From: CAVVNN01 sp963749605
Lineage (GTDB): Bacteria > Actinomycetota > Thermoleophilia > Solirubrobacterales > 70-9
Assembly (NCBI GenBank): GCA_963749605.1
Contig: CAVVNN010000002.1
Coordinates: forward strand, 620,001 to 684,000
Length of the DNA: 64,000 bases
Direction: 5' to 3'
The notes under the pieces are model-generated. The model made no database searches, was not told where the DNA came from, and worked only from the letters and a program-made list of their open reading frames with translations. The translations under genes were made by a program, and so were the position numbers. Below, in pieces: positions 50,691 through 62,700 of this stretch (positions within the stretch are counted from its first letter, which is position 1; the number at the start of each line of letters is the position of its first letter).

Positions 50691-51314
50691 TCAAAGCCGG
50701 CGAACGAAGGTGACGGCGGCGACGCGGACGGCGCCCGCGTCGCGCAGGGCGCGGGCGCAAGCGGTGAGCGTGGCGCCGGTGGTGAGGACGTCGTCGACGA
50801 GGAGGGTGCTGAGGGGAACGTCGGCCCGGGCCCGGATCCGGGGCGGCTGGCCGATGCGCTGGGCGCGGCGCTTGCCGACCTGGCGACGCCCGCCGCGGCG
50901 GGCAAGGCAGGGGTCGAGCGGGGCGCCGACTCGCTCGGCGAGCTCGGCTGCGATCTCGCCAGCCGGGTCGAAGCCCCGGCTGCGCAGGCGCGACGGGGCA
51001 GGCGGCACGGGCACGATCGTGCCGCTGAGCAGGTCACCGGGGGCAAGCCAGTGGATGCGCTCGGCGATCAGGCCGGCGACGGGCAGCAGCCGGCGGAACT
51101 TCAGCGCCGTGACCAGCTCGCGGGCGACGCCCTCGTGCGAGGCCGACGACCAGACGCGGTCGAGCCCGGGCGGGCCGGCCCCGGCAAGCGGCGCGGCGGC
51201 GGCGAGGTGGCGCCCGCAACGGGCGCAGACGACCGCCTCGGGGCTGCAGGCGCGTCCGCAGGCTGCGCAGAGCGGCGGGACCAGGGCGGCGCCAACGGCA
51301 TGCAGCAACTTCAT
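50691..51314 (-). CDS. comF: ComF-family phosphoribosyltransferase
   Basis: A 207-residue protein. A zinc-finger start (CAACGRACSPEAVVCARCGR) is followed by the phosphoribosyltransferase core: VTALKFRRLLPVAGLIAERI, IVPVPPAPSRLRSRGFDPAGEIA, the GKRRAQRIGQP loop and the PRPP motif LLVDDVLTTGATLTACARAL. ComF proteins are needed for DNA uptake in competent bacteria and occur widely without known competence. The 68-bp gap to hpf is short and on the same strand. Confidence 0.9.
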   Translation of the reverse strand: MKLLHAVGAALVPPLCAACGRACSPEAVVCARCGRHLAAAAPLAGAGPPGLDRVWSSASHEGVARELVTALKFRRLLPVAGLIAERIHWLAPGDLLSGTIVPVPPAPSRLRSRGFDPAGEIAAELAERVGAPLDPCLARRGGRRQVGKRRAQRIGQPPRIRARADVPLSTLLVDDVLTTGATLTACARALRDAGAVRVAAVTFVRRL

Positions 51315-51392
51315 GGTCCGATCCTGCGGACCCGCGGCGCGCGCGTGGCGCGCGCTCTGTCAAAACATCGTCACAAGATGCCGGCGAAAGGC

Positions 51393-52400
51393 TCAATCGC
51401 CGCGCTTGGCGGCGATCGCGCCGACCAGCACCGAGCGGGCGGGAATGTCGGCGCCGGAGAAGGCGACCACCTCGCGCAGCCTGCAGCCGTCGCCGACGCG
51501 AGCGCCGGCGCCGATCACCGACGGGCCGTCGATGCGGACGTCGTCGCCGATCTCGCAGCCGAGGCCGAGCAGCACGGGCGTCCCCAGCGCCCCCTCCTCG
51601 CTCGCAGCGGCGCCGGTGCAGACACCGTCCACCAGATCGCCCCCGAGATCGAGCCCGACCTTCCCCCGCAGCGCGTCGAGGTTGCCCTCCCGCAGCTCCT
51701 CGACGTTGCCGATGTCATTCCAGTAGTCGTCGATCTCATGCGAGTAGAACGGCACGTCGTTCTCCAGCAACGACGGGAAGACGTCCATCGCCCAGTCGGC
51801 GAAGCCGGCTGGGTCGCCGGGCCCGGCCGCCCTGCTGGCACCGGGATCGGGGAAGAGGTCGAAGACCTCGGAGCGGAACATGTAGATGCCGCAGTTGGCG
51901 AGGTCGGAGAGCGCCTCGGCGGGGCTGGGCTTCTCCTGGAAGCCCTGGATGCGACCGTCGGCGCCGGTGATCGCGACTCCGAACTGGCTGGTGTCGCCGA
52001 CCCGCTTGGTCGCCAGGGTGGCGATCCCGTCGTGGGACTCGTGGAAGGCGCGCATCGAGCCCAGGTCGACGTCGGTGAGCGCGTCGCCGGAGATGACCAG
52101 GAAAGAGTCGCCGAGGAAGCCCGCGGCGTTGCGAACGCCGCCGGAGGTGCCCAGGAGCTGCTCCTCGCGGCTGTAGGTGAGGTCGACGCCGAAGGCCGAG
52201 CCATCGCCGAAGTGGCCCTCGATCAGCTCCGGGAACCAGTGCATGTTGGCGATCGCCTCGCCGAAGCCGTGACGGGCGAGCAGCAACAGGATGTGCTCCA
52301 TCACCGGCCGGTTGACCACCGGCACCATCGGCTTCGGCATCTCGTAAGTGATCGGACGCAGCCGGGTCCCAAGCCCGGCCGCGAGCACCATCGCCTTCAT
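51393..52400 (-). CDS. Sugar-1-phosphate nucleotidyltransferase (NDP-sugar synthase)
   Basis: A 335-residue protein. Nucleotidyltransferase signature MVLAAGLGTRLRPITYEMPKPMVPVVNRPVMEHIL, then LLGTSGGVRNAAGFLGDSFLVISGDALTD and EKPSPAEALSDLANCGIYMF. A left-handed beta-helix begins in the last 80 residues (VLLGLGCEIGDDVRIDGPSVIGAGARVGDGCRL). It resembles GDP-mannose or glucose-1-P enzymes; the nucleotide cannot be decided. It starts 4 bp after the ahcY stop. A second enzyme of the family lies at 54921-55904. Confidence 0.88.
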   Translation of the reverse strand: MKAMVLAAGLGTRLRPITYEMPKPMVPVVNRPVMEHILLLLARHGFGEAIANMHWFPELIEGHFGDGSAFGVDLTYSREEQLLGTSGGVRNAAGFLGDSFLVISGDALTDVDLGSMRAFHESHDGIATLATKRVGDTSQFGVAITGADGRIQGFQEKPSPAEALSDLANCGIYMFRSEVFDLFPDPGASRAAGPGDPAGFADWAMDVFPSLLENDVPFYSHEIDDYWNDIGNVEELREGNLDALRGKVGLDLGGDLVDGVCTGAAASEEGALGTPVLLGLGCEIGDDVRIDGPSVIGAGARVGDGCRLREVVAFSGADIPARSVLVGAIAAKRGD

Positions 52401-52404
52401 CGAC

Positions 52405-53823
<1,419 letters not shown>

Positions 53824-53885
53824 CGATTCCTTTCGTGCGTTTGGGGTAGCCAAGAATACGTAGATGCCGCTCGCACGCGCGACGC

Positions 53886-53925
53886 TTGACGAGTCGACCA
53901 CCCTATAGCGGGGTCAACTCGTCAA
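53886..53925. terminator. Inverted repeat at the 3' end of the isomerase gene
   Basis: TTGACGAGTCGACC (53886-53899) pairs with GGTCAACTCGTCAA (53912-53925) with one mismatch around a 12-nt loop. It overlaps the isomerase stop codon and precedes ahcY; it could be a terminator or an operator. Confidence 0.55.
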
Positions 53926-54921
53926 TCGTTCCCCATCCGGGCTTCGTCCAAGCGCGTCCTTGAAGCGCTCGATCGCCTCGACCGGGAGCGGGTCTACGCC
54001 GTGGGACTCGGCCAGTTGCAACGAGACGAGATCGCCGAGCATCGTCGCCCACAGCAGCCGCTCCACCCGCGTGCCCCCCACCGTCTCGATCCGGATCGTC
54101 TCCGCGCCGCTGACGGCGACCGCCTCCGCAGTCAACTCGAAGCGGCGCCGCTCGCGCGGGTGCTGGTCGGCGTCTTCGAGGAAGACGGCGGACGGCCTGG
54201 CGCCGCTCGCCGCGGACCCCTCCCAGCCGCAGAGCTCGTTGTGGTCGGCCTCCGGAAGCTCGGAGAAGAAGGCGGGGAGCTTCGCGTTCTCGTTGACCTG
54301 CGCCTTCCAGCGCCGCGCGACCGGCGCGGTCAGGCCGGCGCCGTAGACAACCGGCAGCGTCCCGGCGAGGCGTGCGCCGATCCCGGCAGCGCGGTCCTGG
54401 AGATCGCCCGCCTGCTCGGAGAGGCAGGCGGCGGCGGCCTCGATCTCGGTGTGGATCCGCGGCGCGGCGCCGGCGAGGGCGGCGACCTCGGCGGCGACGG
54501 CGATCATGTAGGCGACAGCGGCGCGCGGCTGCAGGATGCCGGGCAGGCCGATCACAGGCACGCCGGCCTCGCGCGCTTGCTCGACCAGGGCGCCGCCGGT
54601 GCTGGCGACGAGGCGGCGGGCGCCGAGCGCCCCGGCGGCGGCGAAGCAGGCCAGCGTCTCCTCGGTCCCCCCGGAGTAGCTGGAGCAGAGGGCGGTCCAC
54701 TCGGGGGTGACCCAGGCGGGCAGCTCGTAGCCCCTGACCGTAATCAGGGGCCTGCTGAGGCGGTCGCCGAGCGCCGCCGCGGCGAGGTCGCCGCCGATCG
54801 CCGATCCGCCCATCCCGCAGACCATGACCCCGGCCGCTTCGGCGGGCTCCAGCCGCGCCGAGGAGACCCGCCAGAGGGCGTCGCGCAGGTGGTCGGGAAT
54901 GGCGAGAACGTCTTCGAGCAT
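53914..54921 (-). CDS. SIS-domain phosphoglucose/phosphomannose isomerase-like protein
   Basis: A 335-residue protein with two SIS domains. VMVCGMGGSAIGGDLAAAAL is the first sugar-phosphate loop and LCSSYSGGTEETLACF the second. The C-terminal part has LPVVYGAGLTAPVARRWKAQVNENAKLPAFFSELPEADHNE (the typical ENAK and NE-H/N region) and GDLVSLQLAESHGVDPLPVEAIERFKDAL. That is the bifunctional Pgi/Pmi family found in archaea and actinobacteria. It follows the nucleotidyltransferase with a TGATG junction, consistent with supply of mannose-1-P precursors. Confidence 0.88.
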   Translation of the reverse strand: MLEDVLAIPDHLRDALWRVSSARLEPAEAAGVMVCGMGGSAIGGDLAAAALGDRLSRPLITVRGYELPAWVTPEWTALCSSYSGGTEETLACFAAAGALGARRLVASTGGALVEQAREAGVPVIGLPGILQPRAAVAYMIAVAAEVAALAGAAPRIHTEIEAAAACLSEQAGDLQDRAAGIGARLAGTLPVVYGAGLTAPVARRWKAQVNENAKLPAFFSELPEADHNELCGWEGSAASGARPSAVFLEDADQHPRERRRFELTAEAVAVSGAETIRIETVGGTRVERLLWATMLGDLVSLQLAESHGVDPLPVEAIERFKDALGRSPDGERLTS

Positions 54922-55904
54922 CAGGCGGGAACCCTTTCACGCGCGCCGACCACCGCGCCCTCGAGCTCGGCGCCGGGGGCGACCTCGACCCCGGGGCCGA
55001 GGATCGAGCCGCTGACGCGGGCGCCCTCGCCCACCGAGCAGCCCTCGAGCAGGACAGATTCGCGCACCTGCGCGCCGGGCTCCAGCCGGCACCGCGCGCC
55101 GAGCACGGCGCGCGGCCCCACCGTCGCGTTCTCGGTCCCCGTCGCGCTCGGATCGACCAGCAGGCCGGGAGCGTTCGGCCTCACCCGCGTCTCCACCCTG
55201 TCCTCGAGGATGTCCCAGCTCGCCTGCAGGTAGCGCTCCGGCGTCCCAATGTCCATCCAGTAGCCGTCGAGCCGGAGCCCGAACAGGCCCTCGCCGACCA
55301 GCCGCGGGAAGACGTCGCGCTCGATCGAAACCTCCCGCCCGGGCGCGATCAGGTCTAGCACCGAGCGCTCCAGGACGTACATCCCGGCGTTGATCTCGCC
55401 GGGGGCCTCTTCGCCGGTCTTCTCGGTGAACTCCAAGACCTCGCCGTCCTCTGCGGTGCGCACCAACCCGTAGGCCGAGGAGTCCTCGACCGGCGCCAGC
55501 CCGAGCGTCGCCCGCGCCCGATGCTCCTCGTGGGCGCGCAGGAGCGCGGTCAGGTCGAGATCGGTGAGAACGTCGCCGTTGAGCGCCAGGAAGCGGTCGT
55601 CGAGGTCGTCGCCGAGCTCCTCGGCGGCAAAGCGGATCGCGCCGGCGGTGCCGCGCGGCTCGGGCTCGACCGCGTAGCGGATCCGCACTCCCGCTCGCTC
55701 CTCCTCGCCGGCCAGCGCCTCGCGCAGCACGCCGGGCAGGAAGCCGCAGGCGAGCACGACCTCGGTCACGCCGTGACCGGCCAGCCACTCGATCATGTAG
55801 GCGAGGAAGGGCCGGTCGACCAGGGTCAGCGCGGGCTTCGGCACCGTCAGGGTGAGCGGGCGCAGCCGCGTTCCCTCGCCGCCGACTAGAACGATCGCCT
55901 GCAT
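54921..55904 (-). CDS. Sugar-1-phosphate nucleotidyltransferase (GDP-mannose/ManC-like)
   Basis: A 327-residue protein. MQAIVLVGGEGTRLRPLTLTVPKPALTLVDRPFL is the nucleotide-binding start; EPEPRGTAGAIRFAAEELGD, LNGDVLTDLDL and EKTGEEAPGEINAGMYVLE follow, then DGYWMDIGTPERYLQASWDIL and a C-terminal hexapeptide beta-helix (NATVGPRAVLGARCRLEPGAQV...GCSVGEGARV). The mannose-1-P guanylyltransferase class fits best. Its neighbours are UDP-glucose dehydrogenase and a phosphomannose isomerase-like protein, which points to surface polysaccharide precursors. Confidence 0.88.
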   Translation of the reverse strand: MQAIVLVGGEGTRLRPLTLTVPKPALTLVDRPFLAYMIEWLAGHGVTEVVLACGFLPGVLREALAGEEERAGVRIRYAVEPEPRGTAGAIRFAAEELGDDLDDRFLALNGDVLTDLDLTALLRAHEEHRARATLGLAPVEDSSAYGLVRTAEDGEVLEFTEKTGEEAPGEINAGMYVLERSVLDLIAPGREVSIERDVFPRLVGEGLFGLRLDGYWMDIGTPERYLQASWDILEDRVETRVRPNAPGLLVDPSATGTENATVGPRAVLGARCRLEPGAQVRESVLLEGCSVGEGARVSGSILGPGVEVAPGAELEGAVVGARERVPA

Positions 55905-55909
55905 CGGCC

Positions 55910-57226
55910 TCAGTCCGTGGCGGCGGGAGAGGGTGAGCCCTCGCCCGCTCTGCCGATGCCCTCGTACTCGAAGCCAGCGGACTTCAGCGCCTCGGCGTCG
56001 AGGAAGTTGCGCCCGTCGACGATCAGCGGACGGGCCATCCGGCTGGCGGCCTCCGCCCAGTCCAGCTCGGCGAACTCGGGCCACTCGGTGACCAGGACCG
56101 CGGCGTCGGCGCCGTCCAGCGCCTCGAGCGCAGAGGTGGCCATCTCTACCGTGGGCAGAAGCCCGGCGGCGCGCTCGCCCGCCACCGGGTCATAGGCGAC
56201 GACCTCCGCGCCCTCCCCCTCCAGCCGCGCGGCGAGAACCAGGCTCGACGCCTCTCGCATGTCGTCGGTGTTCGGCTTGAAGGCCAGGCCGAGCAGCGCG
56301 ATCCGCTTGCTCAGCAACGAGCCGAGGTGCTTCTCCAGCTTGCCGACCACCCGCCGCTTCTGAAGCTCGTTGACCTCGATCACCGCGTTCAGCAACTGGA
56401 AGTGGTACCCGGTGTTCCCCGCCAGCATCTTCAACGCGCTCACGTCCTTCGGAAAACAACTTCCCCCATATCCAATCCCCGCGCGCAGGAAGGAGGGGCC
56501 GATCCTCTGGTCCAGGCCCATGCCGCGTGCCACCTCGCCGACATCGGCTCCGACCTCCTCGCAGACGTTGGCGATCTCGTTGACGAAGGAGATCTTGGTG
56601 GCGAGGAAGGCGTTGGAGGCGAGCTTGATCATCTCGGCGCTGGCCACGTCTGTGCGGACGATCTCGCCCCCGAGCGGCTCGTAGAGAGCGGCGACCGCGT
56701 CCGCCGCGGCCTCATCGTCGTGGTCGGCGCCGATCACGACGCGGTCGGGGTGCATGAAGTCCTCGACCGCGGAGCCCTCCTTGAGGAACTCCGGACAGGA
56801 GACGTAGGCGAGTCCAGACAGGTCGCGCCGGATCGACTCCCCCGTGCCCGCCGGAACGGTGCTCTTCATGATCAGGACGTGGTCGCCGTCGGCGCGCAGC
56901 TCCTCGACCACGGAGCGAACCCGGGAGAGGTCGGCGTCGCCGGAGTAGGTCGGCGGGGTGTCGACGCAGACGAAGAGCAGCCGGGCCGCGTCCAGAAGCT
57001 CGTCCATCTCGGTCGTGAAGGCGAGACGCTCGGCGTTGCGGCGCAGGAGGTCGTCGAGGCCCGGCTCGTGGATCGTCGTCTCCCCGCGCGAGAGCGCCTC
57101 CACCTTCTCCGCGACGATGTCGCGCGCCACCACCGGGTGGCCCAGCTCGGCGAAGCAGGCCGCGGTTACCAGGCCGACCCAGCCGACGCCGATCACCCCC
57201 ACCGGCTCTCTGCGCTCACCGGTCAC
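55910..57226 (-). CDS. UDP-glucose/nucleotide-sugar 6-dehydrogenase
   Basis: A 438-residue protein with GTG start at 57226 overlapping the LCP gene stop (GTGA). NAD motif VGVIGVGWVGLVTAACFAELGH, then VCVDTPPT, KSTVPAGTGESIRRDL, ASNAFLATKISFVNEIANVCE, the catalytic cysteine in AGIGYGGSCFPKDVSALKML and LGLAFKPNTDDMREASSLVL. It oxidises a UDP-sugar to the uronic acid, likely UDP-glucuronate. It lies next to an LCP protein and sugar-nucleotide genes. Confidence 0.93.
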   Translation of the reverse strand: MTGERREPVGVIGVGWVGLVTAACFAELGHPVVARDIVAEKVEALSRGETTIHEPGLDDLLRRNAERLAFTTEMDELLDAARLLFVCVDTPPTYSGDADLSRVRSVVEELRADGDHVLIMKSTVPAGTGESIRRDLSGLAYVSCPEFLKEGSAVEDFMHPDRVVIGADHDDEAAADAVAALYEPLGGEIVRTDVASAEMIKLASNAFLATKISFVNEIANVCEEVGADVGEVARGMGLDQRIGPSFLRAGIGYGGSCFPKDVSALKMLAGNTGYHFQLLNAVIEVNELQKRRVVGKLEKHLGSLLSKRIALLGLAFKPNTDDMREASSLVLAARLEGEGAEVVAYDPVAGERAAGLLPTVEMATSALEALDGADAAVLVTEWPEFAELDWAEAASRMARPLIVDGRNFLDAEALKSAGFEYEGIGRAGEGSPSPAATD

Positions 57227-58815
57227 CGGACCCTCGCCCGCTTCCGATGGGAGATCGTCACATCCGCGGAGCGCGCCATCCCCATCATCTGGTCGTTGGT
57301 CAGCTCCTGCAGCAGGGTGTTGGCGATCCAGTAGGTGTTGTCGCCCCGGTGCCAGGCGACCATCTTGACGCGATCCCCGGCGACGTAGATCTGGTATTCG
57401 CGGCCGTGAACGGTCTCTGTCAGGCTGGGCCTGTCGAGGATCGGTGGGTCCGACCATCCCTGGAGACCCTGCACGCCGAAGTAGTGGATGCCGTCGGACA
57501 TCTGGATCGCCAGCACCATCGCATAGGCGAGGTGACTGTGTCCGTCGGTGCCCTTGACGCGGTACACACGCGGGTTCTGCAGATGTTCGTAGACGTCGTT
57601 TTCCACGTAGACCGCCCCCGCCGGCAGCCGCGTCGGGTAGAAGACCGGGAAGCCGCGGCCGGCCCTGCGGACCGCAACCTTCGCCTCCGCTTCGCCGGCT
57701 TCGGAGGCGGGTACGAGGCCGTCGCCACCCGGCGGCTTCGGCCTGACCTTGGGGGCCCTCTTCTTCGCGTGCCTGCCGCGCGGCCGCCTCGAGCCTCCCC
57801 CCGCGGCGGCGAGCGAGCCGCTCGACCCGGCGCTCGTTTCGACCCCGAGGAACTTGTTGACGGCCCCCTGGATCGCGCTCTCCGACGCGTACACGTAGCT
57901 CGGCCCCAGCGTCGCCGGGAAGTGGACCTCCTCGACGTTCGCGTTGCGCGCCGCGATGAACAGTTTCATCACCTGGAGCATCGTTTCGGCGTCGCCGATG
58001 TCGGAGGTCGTGTATCTGGTGAAGATGTCGATCAGGTCGTTCTGGCCGAGGACGAGCTTCGAGATCGGAACCTGCGAGCGGGCGTCGCTGAGGAATTCCT
58101 GCTGACGGGCCGAGCGCACCAGGTCGGTGTCGGTGTGGCGGTAGCGGACATAGGACAGCGCTTCGGAGCCGCAGAGCAGCTGGTAGCCCGGCTGGATGTC
58201 GATTTCCGAATACTGTTCGGAGGGCGGCACGCCTTCGTTGGAGTGGTAGTAGCGGCGATCGATGTCGGCGTAGACGCAGCCGAGCGCGTTGACGGCGCGG
58301 ACGAAGCCGAGAAAGTCGACGTTGACGACGTGGTTGACCTGCAGGCCGGTCAGTTCTTTCACCACGCGCAGGGTCAGCTTCGGCCCGCCGAAGGTGTAGG
58401 CGGCGTTGAACTTGTCGGTGCCGTAACCGGGGATTTCGACCTTGAGGTCGCGCGGGATCGACATCACCGCGATCGCGTTGCGATCCGGGTCCAGCCGCAG
58501 CAGGATCGTCGTGTCGGAGCGGCCGCGTTCTTCCCCCAGGTTGGCGCGCTTGTCGGAGCCGAGGATGAGGATGTTCTCGGGCGCGCCGCCGTTGACCTTG
58601 GAGAGGTAGCGGTGGAGCTTGCCGTAGTGATTGTGATGGGAGAGCGCGGTGGCGATGCTGCCGATGTAGAGGAGGATGCTGATCGCGGTCGCCGCTGCGG
58701 TCACGCTCACGATCACCACCGAGGCCAGGGTGAAACGCCACCAGTAGCGCCTCGGCTTCGGCGGCGGCTCGCGATCGCCGGCAGGAGGCGGCTTCTTGAA
58801 TACCGGCTCAATCAT
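57223..58815 (-). CDS. LytR-CpsA-Psr (LCP) family cell-wall polymer ligase
   Basis: A 530-residue protein. One N-terminal membrane helix (about 28-51) places the rest outside. The LCP domain reads NILILGSDKRANLGEERGRSDTTILLRLDPDRNAIAVMSIPRDLKVEIPGYGTDKFNAAY, then VVNVDFLGFVRAVNALG, YQLLCGSEALSYVRYRHTDTDLVRSARQQEFL; the arginines and aspartates that bind pyrophosphoryl-lipid are in place. A basic linker and a second domain of about 150 residues follow. It attaches anionic polymers to peptidoglycan. It overlaps the M20 gene by 8 bp. Confidence 0.92.
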   Translation of the reverse strand: MIEPVFKKPPPAGDREPPPKPRRYWWRFTLASVVIVSVTAAATAISILLYIGSIATALSHHNHYGKLHRYLSKVNGGAPENILILGSDKRANLGEERGRSDTTILLRLDPDRNAIAVMSIPRDLKVEIPGYGTDKFNAAYTFGGPKLTLRVVKELTGLQVNHVVNVDFLGFVRAVNALGCVYADIDRRYYHSNEGVPPSEQYSEIDIQPGYQLLCGSEALSYVRYRHTDTDLVRSARQQEFLSDARSQVPISKLVLGQNDLIDIFTRYTTSDIGDAETMLQVMKLFIAARNANVEEVHFPATLGPSYVYASESAIQGAVNKFLGVETSAGSSGSLAAAGGGSRRPRGRHAKKRAPKVRPKPPGGDGLVPASEAGEAEAKVAVRRAGRGFPVFYPTRLPAGAVYVENDVYEHLQNPRVYRVKGTDGHSHLAYAMVLAIQMSDGIHYFGVQGLQGWSDPPILDRPSLTETVHGREYQIYVAGDRVKMVAWHRGDNTYWIANTLLQELTNDQMMGMARSADVTISHRKRARVR

Positions 58816-59896
58816 CGAGTCGGACGGGAATAGCGCGCAGGAAGGAGTCGAGCGCCTGCCGATAGCTCTCCAACGAGGAGATCGAGACCCACTCCTCGGG
58901 GCCGTGATGCCCTTCCCCGGCCGGGCCGAACTCGACCGCCGGCACTCCCACCCGCAGGAAGGAGACCGCGTCGGAGGCGCCGTCGCGCCCGACGCTCATC
59001 GGCTCGCCGCTGTGATGGGAGGCCGCAGCCTCGCGCAACCCCAGCACGAACGGCGAGTCGCGGTCGACCACGGCCGGAGGCCGCGTGAACAGCGGTTTCA
59101 CCTCGGCGCCGGCGATCCCGCGCACCTCGTCGAGGATCGCGACCGAGTCCTGGTCGGGCAGATAGCGGATGTCGACGTCGATCACGCATCGGTCGGGCAC
59201 CTTGTTGAGCGCGTCCCCGCCCCAGATCCTGCCGAGGTTGATCGAAGGGCGGTCGAAAAGCTCGGAGCTGTGCCGGGCAAACGGTAGCGACTCGATACTG
59301 CGGAAAACGTCGAGCGCCGCCAGCACGGCGTTGTCTCCCAGCCACGGGGTCGCCCCGTGCGCGGCGGTGCCGCTGACCTCCAGCCGCACCGCCAGCACCC
59401 CCTTCGCCTCCACCCCGATGTGGAGATCGGTCGGCTCGCCGGTGATCGCAAAGTCGCCGATGAAGCCGCTGTCGACCAGGTGGTCGCTGCCTCGCTCGGC
59501 CGCCTCCTCGGACTCCTCGTCGCCGACGATCCCCAACCGCACCCGCACCCCATCCTGGTCGCGCATCGCCGCTGTGGTGAGCAGCATCGCGGCGAGTGCG
59601 CCCTTCATGTCGTAGGCGCCACGCCCATAGAGGCGGTCACCCTCGATCCGTGGCTCGAACTGACCGGGTCGCCCCGGCACCACGTCGAGGTGTCCGTGCA
59701 GGACGACGGTCGGGGCCCCCACTGGGCCAACCTCGGCCCGGATCACCGGCAGGCCGCGCACCTCGTCGCGGGCGGCCTCGATGCCGCGCGCCTCCAACCA
59801 GCCCTTGACGAAGCCGGCCGCCTCGGAGACCGCCTCCGGGCTGGAGGTGTCGTAGCCGATCAGCCGCTTGGTGAGGGCTACGAGCTCCTCGCTCAT
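58808..59896 (-). CDS. M20-family metallopeptidase (DapE/ArgE-like)
   Basis: A 362-residue protein starting at ATG 59896, overlapping the atpC stop by 4 bp. Metal and catalytic motifs: VVLHGHLDVVPG, GRGAYDMKGALAAMLLT, IVGDEESEEAAERGSDHLV, TGEPTDLHIGVEAKG. A dimerisation domain follows (about 170-270). The C-terminus has EFGPAGEGHHGPEEWV with the last metal ligand. It cleaves an acyl- or peptide-amide bond; succinyl-diaminopimelate or acetylornithine are plausible, but the substrate is not certain. Confidence 0.88.
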   Translation of the reverse strand: MSEELVALTKRLIGYDTSSPEAVSEAAGFVKGWLEARGIEAARDEVRGLPVIRAEVGPVGAPTVVLHGHLDVVPGRPGQFEPRIEGDRLYGRGAYDMKGALAAMLLTTAAMRDQDGVRVRLGIVGDEESEEAAERGSDHLVDSGFIGDFAITGEPTDLHIGVEAKGVLAVRLEVSGTAAHGATPWLGDNAVLAALDVFRSIESLPFARHSSELFDRPSINLGRIWGGDALNKVPDRCVIDVDIRYLPDQDSVAILDEVRGIAGAEVKPLFTRPPAVVDRDSPFVLGLREAAASHHSGEPMSVGRDGASDAVSFLRVGVPAVEFGPAGEGHHGPEEWVSISSLESYRQALDSFLRAIPVRLDD

Positions 59897-60306
59897 CCCT
59901 CGGCTATGGAGAGAAACGCTTCCGCCCTGTCGCGGTCCTTCTGCGCTCGCGCGAAGTCGGCGCTCCCCTTCTCGCTCTCGGAGAGGCGCTGCTCGGCGTT
60001 GGAGAGCTGATCTTTCAGCGCTCCGGTATCCAGATCTCCCGGCGAGACCGCCTCCTCGACGAGGAGGCGCGCTCGGTTGCCGAACATCTGCAGCCACCCG
60101 TGCGCCTGCGCGTACCGCACGGTCTCCGAGCCGGAGAGATGCAGGCGCAGCTCGGCAGGCCGCAGCGCCGCCAGCAGCGGCGCGTGGTTGGCGAGGATGC
60201 CGATCTCGCCGACCTCGGTCCGGGTCGAGACCTGGCGCACTTCGCCGGCGAAGACCTCCCCCTCCGGGGTGAGGACCTCGACATCCAGCATGTGCTCTGC
60301 CGCCAC
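59893..60306 (-). CDS. atpC: ATP synthase epsilon subunit
   Basis: A 137-residue protein: EHMLDVEVLTPEGEVFAGEVRQVSTRTEVGEIGILANHAPLLAALRPAELRLHL, the beta-sandwich core, then a C-terminal helical hairpin (DQLSNAEQRLSESEKGSADFARAQKDRDRAEAFL). It belongs to the central stalk of F1. It starts 11 bp after atpD and its stop overlaps the M20 peptidase start, so transcription runs on into envelope genes. Confidence 0.95.
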   Translation of the reverse strand: MAAEHMLDVEVLTPEGEVFAGEVRQVSTRTEVGEIGILANHAPLLAALRPAELRLHLSGSETVRYAQAHGWLQMFGNRARLLVEEAVSPGDLDTGALKDQLSNAEQRLSESEKGSADFARAQKDRDRAEAFLSIAEG

Positions 60307-60317
60307 GCGAATTCCCC

Positions 60318-61748
<1,431 letters not shown>

Positions 61749-61773
61749 TTGTTCCTTTTCCTCGTTTCGAGGT

Positions 61774-62697
61774 CTAGCCCAGCGCCTCGGCGCCGCCGAC
61801 GACCTCCAAGATCTCCTGCGTAATCTCCGCCTGCCGGACCCGGTTCATCTCCAGGGTCAGGTCTTCCATCATCGTCTCCGCGTTCTCAGCGGCGTTGCGC
61901 ATCGCGGTCATCCGCGCCCCCAGCTCGGAGGCGGCGGACTCGAGCAGCGCCCGGTAGACGGAGATCGTCACGTACTCCGGAATGAGCCTTGCGAGGAGCT
62001 CCTCGGGATCGGGCTCGTAGAACCACTGCGAGCGGCTCTGCGCGCGCTCGGCCTCGGTCAGACTTGCGTCGCCCTCCTGCTCGGCTTCGGCGCCCTCGCC
62101 GACCACCTCGGCCTGCTGCAGCGGCAGCAGCGTCTGGCGCCAGACGTGCTGAGTCAGCGGCGAGACGTAGCGGTTGTAGACGAGCTCGACTCGATCGAGG
62201 TCCTCCTCGACGTAGCGCGCGGTCAGCTCCTCGGCGATCTCGCGCGCGTTGGCGAAGGCGGGACGGTCGGTGAAGCCGACGTAGGAAGTGCGCACGTCCT
62301 GCTTGCGGAAGGTCAGGGTGGAGACGCCCTTGCGCCCGATGACCGAGAAGGACTCCTCGGCGCCCTCCTCGCGAATCCGGTCGCGAATCCGCATCCCCTC
62401 GCGGATGACGTTGGCGTTGAAGGCGCCGGCGAGACCCCGGTCACCGGTGACGAGGACCACCCCGACCCGTCGCACGTTCTCGTGCTCGTCTAGGACCGGT
62501 ACGCGGGGCAAGCCGCCGGCCTGCTCGGCGGCGCGACGGGTCAGCTTGCGCATTCCCTCCGCGAACGGGCGCAGGGCGTCGATCCGCTGCTCGGCGCGCC
62601 GCAGGCGCGCCGCCGCGACCATCTCCATCGCTCGCGTGATCTTGTTGATGTTCTTGATCGACGCAATCCTGTTCTTGACTTCCTTCTGAGTGGCCAT
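61774..62697 (-). CDS. atpG: ATP synthase gamma subunit
   Basis: A 307-residue protein. The start MATQKEVKNRIASIKNINKITRAMEMVAAARLRRAEQRI is the N-terminal coiled-coil helix, followed by VGVVLVTGDRGLAGAFNANVIRE. The C-terminal helix has ASELGARMTAMRNAAENAETMMEDLTLEMNRVRQAEITQEILEVVGGAEAL. An inserted acidic stretch (GEGAEAEQEGDASLTEAERAQ, about 200-220) is longer than usual but tolerated in this family. It forms the rotating central stalk. Confidence 0.97.
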   Translation of the reverse strand: MATQKEVKNRIASIKNINKITRAMEMVAAARLRRAEQRIDALRPFAEGMRKLTRRAAEQAGGLPRVPVLDEHENVRRVGVVLVTGDRGLAGAFNANVIREGMRIRDRIREEGAEESFSVIGRKGVSTLTFRKQDVRTSYVGFTDRPAFANAREIAEELTARYVEEDLDRVELVYNRYVSPLTQHVWRQTLLPLQQAEVVGEGAEAEQEGDASLTEAERAQSRSQWFYEPDPEELLARLIPEYVTISVYRALLESAASELGARMTAMRNAAENAETMMEDLTLEMNRVRQAEITQEILEVVGGAEALG

Positions 62698-62700
62698 GCG

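Noticed and set aside
53824..53885. Possible SAH riboswitch ahead of ahcY
   Set aside because: The space is too short and the conserved SAH-aptamer core is not seen.
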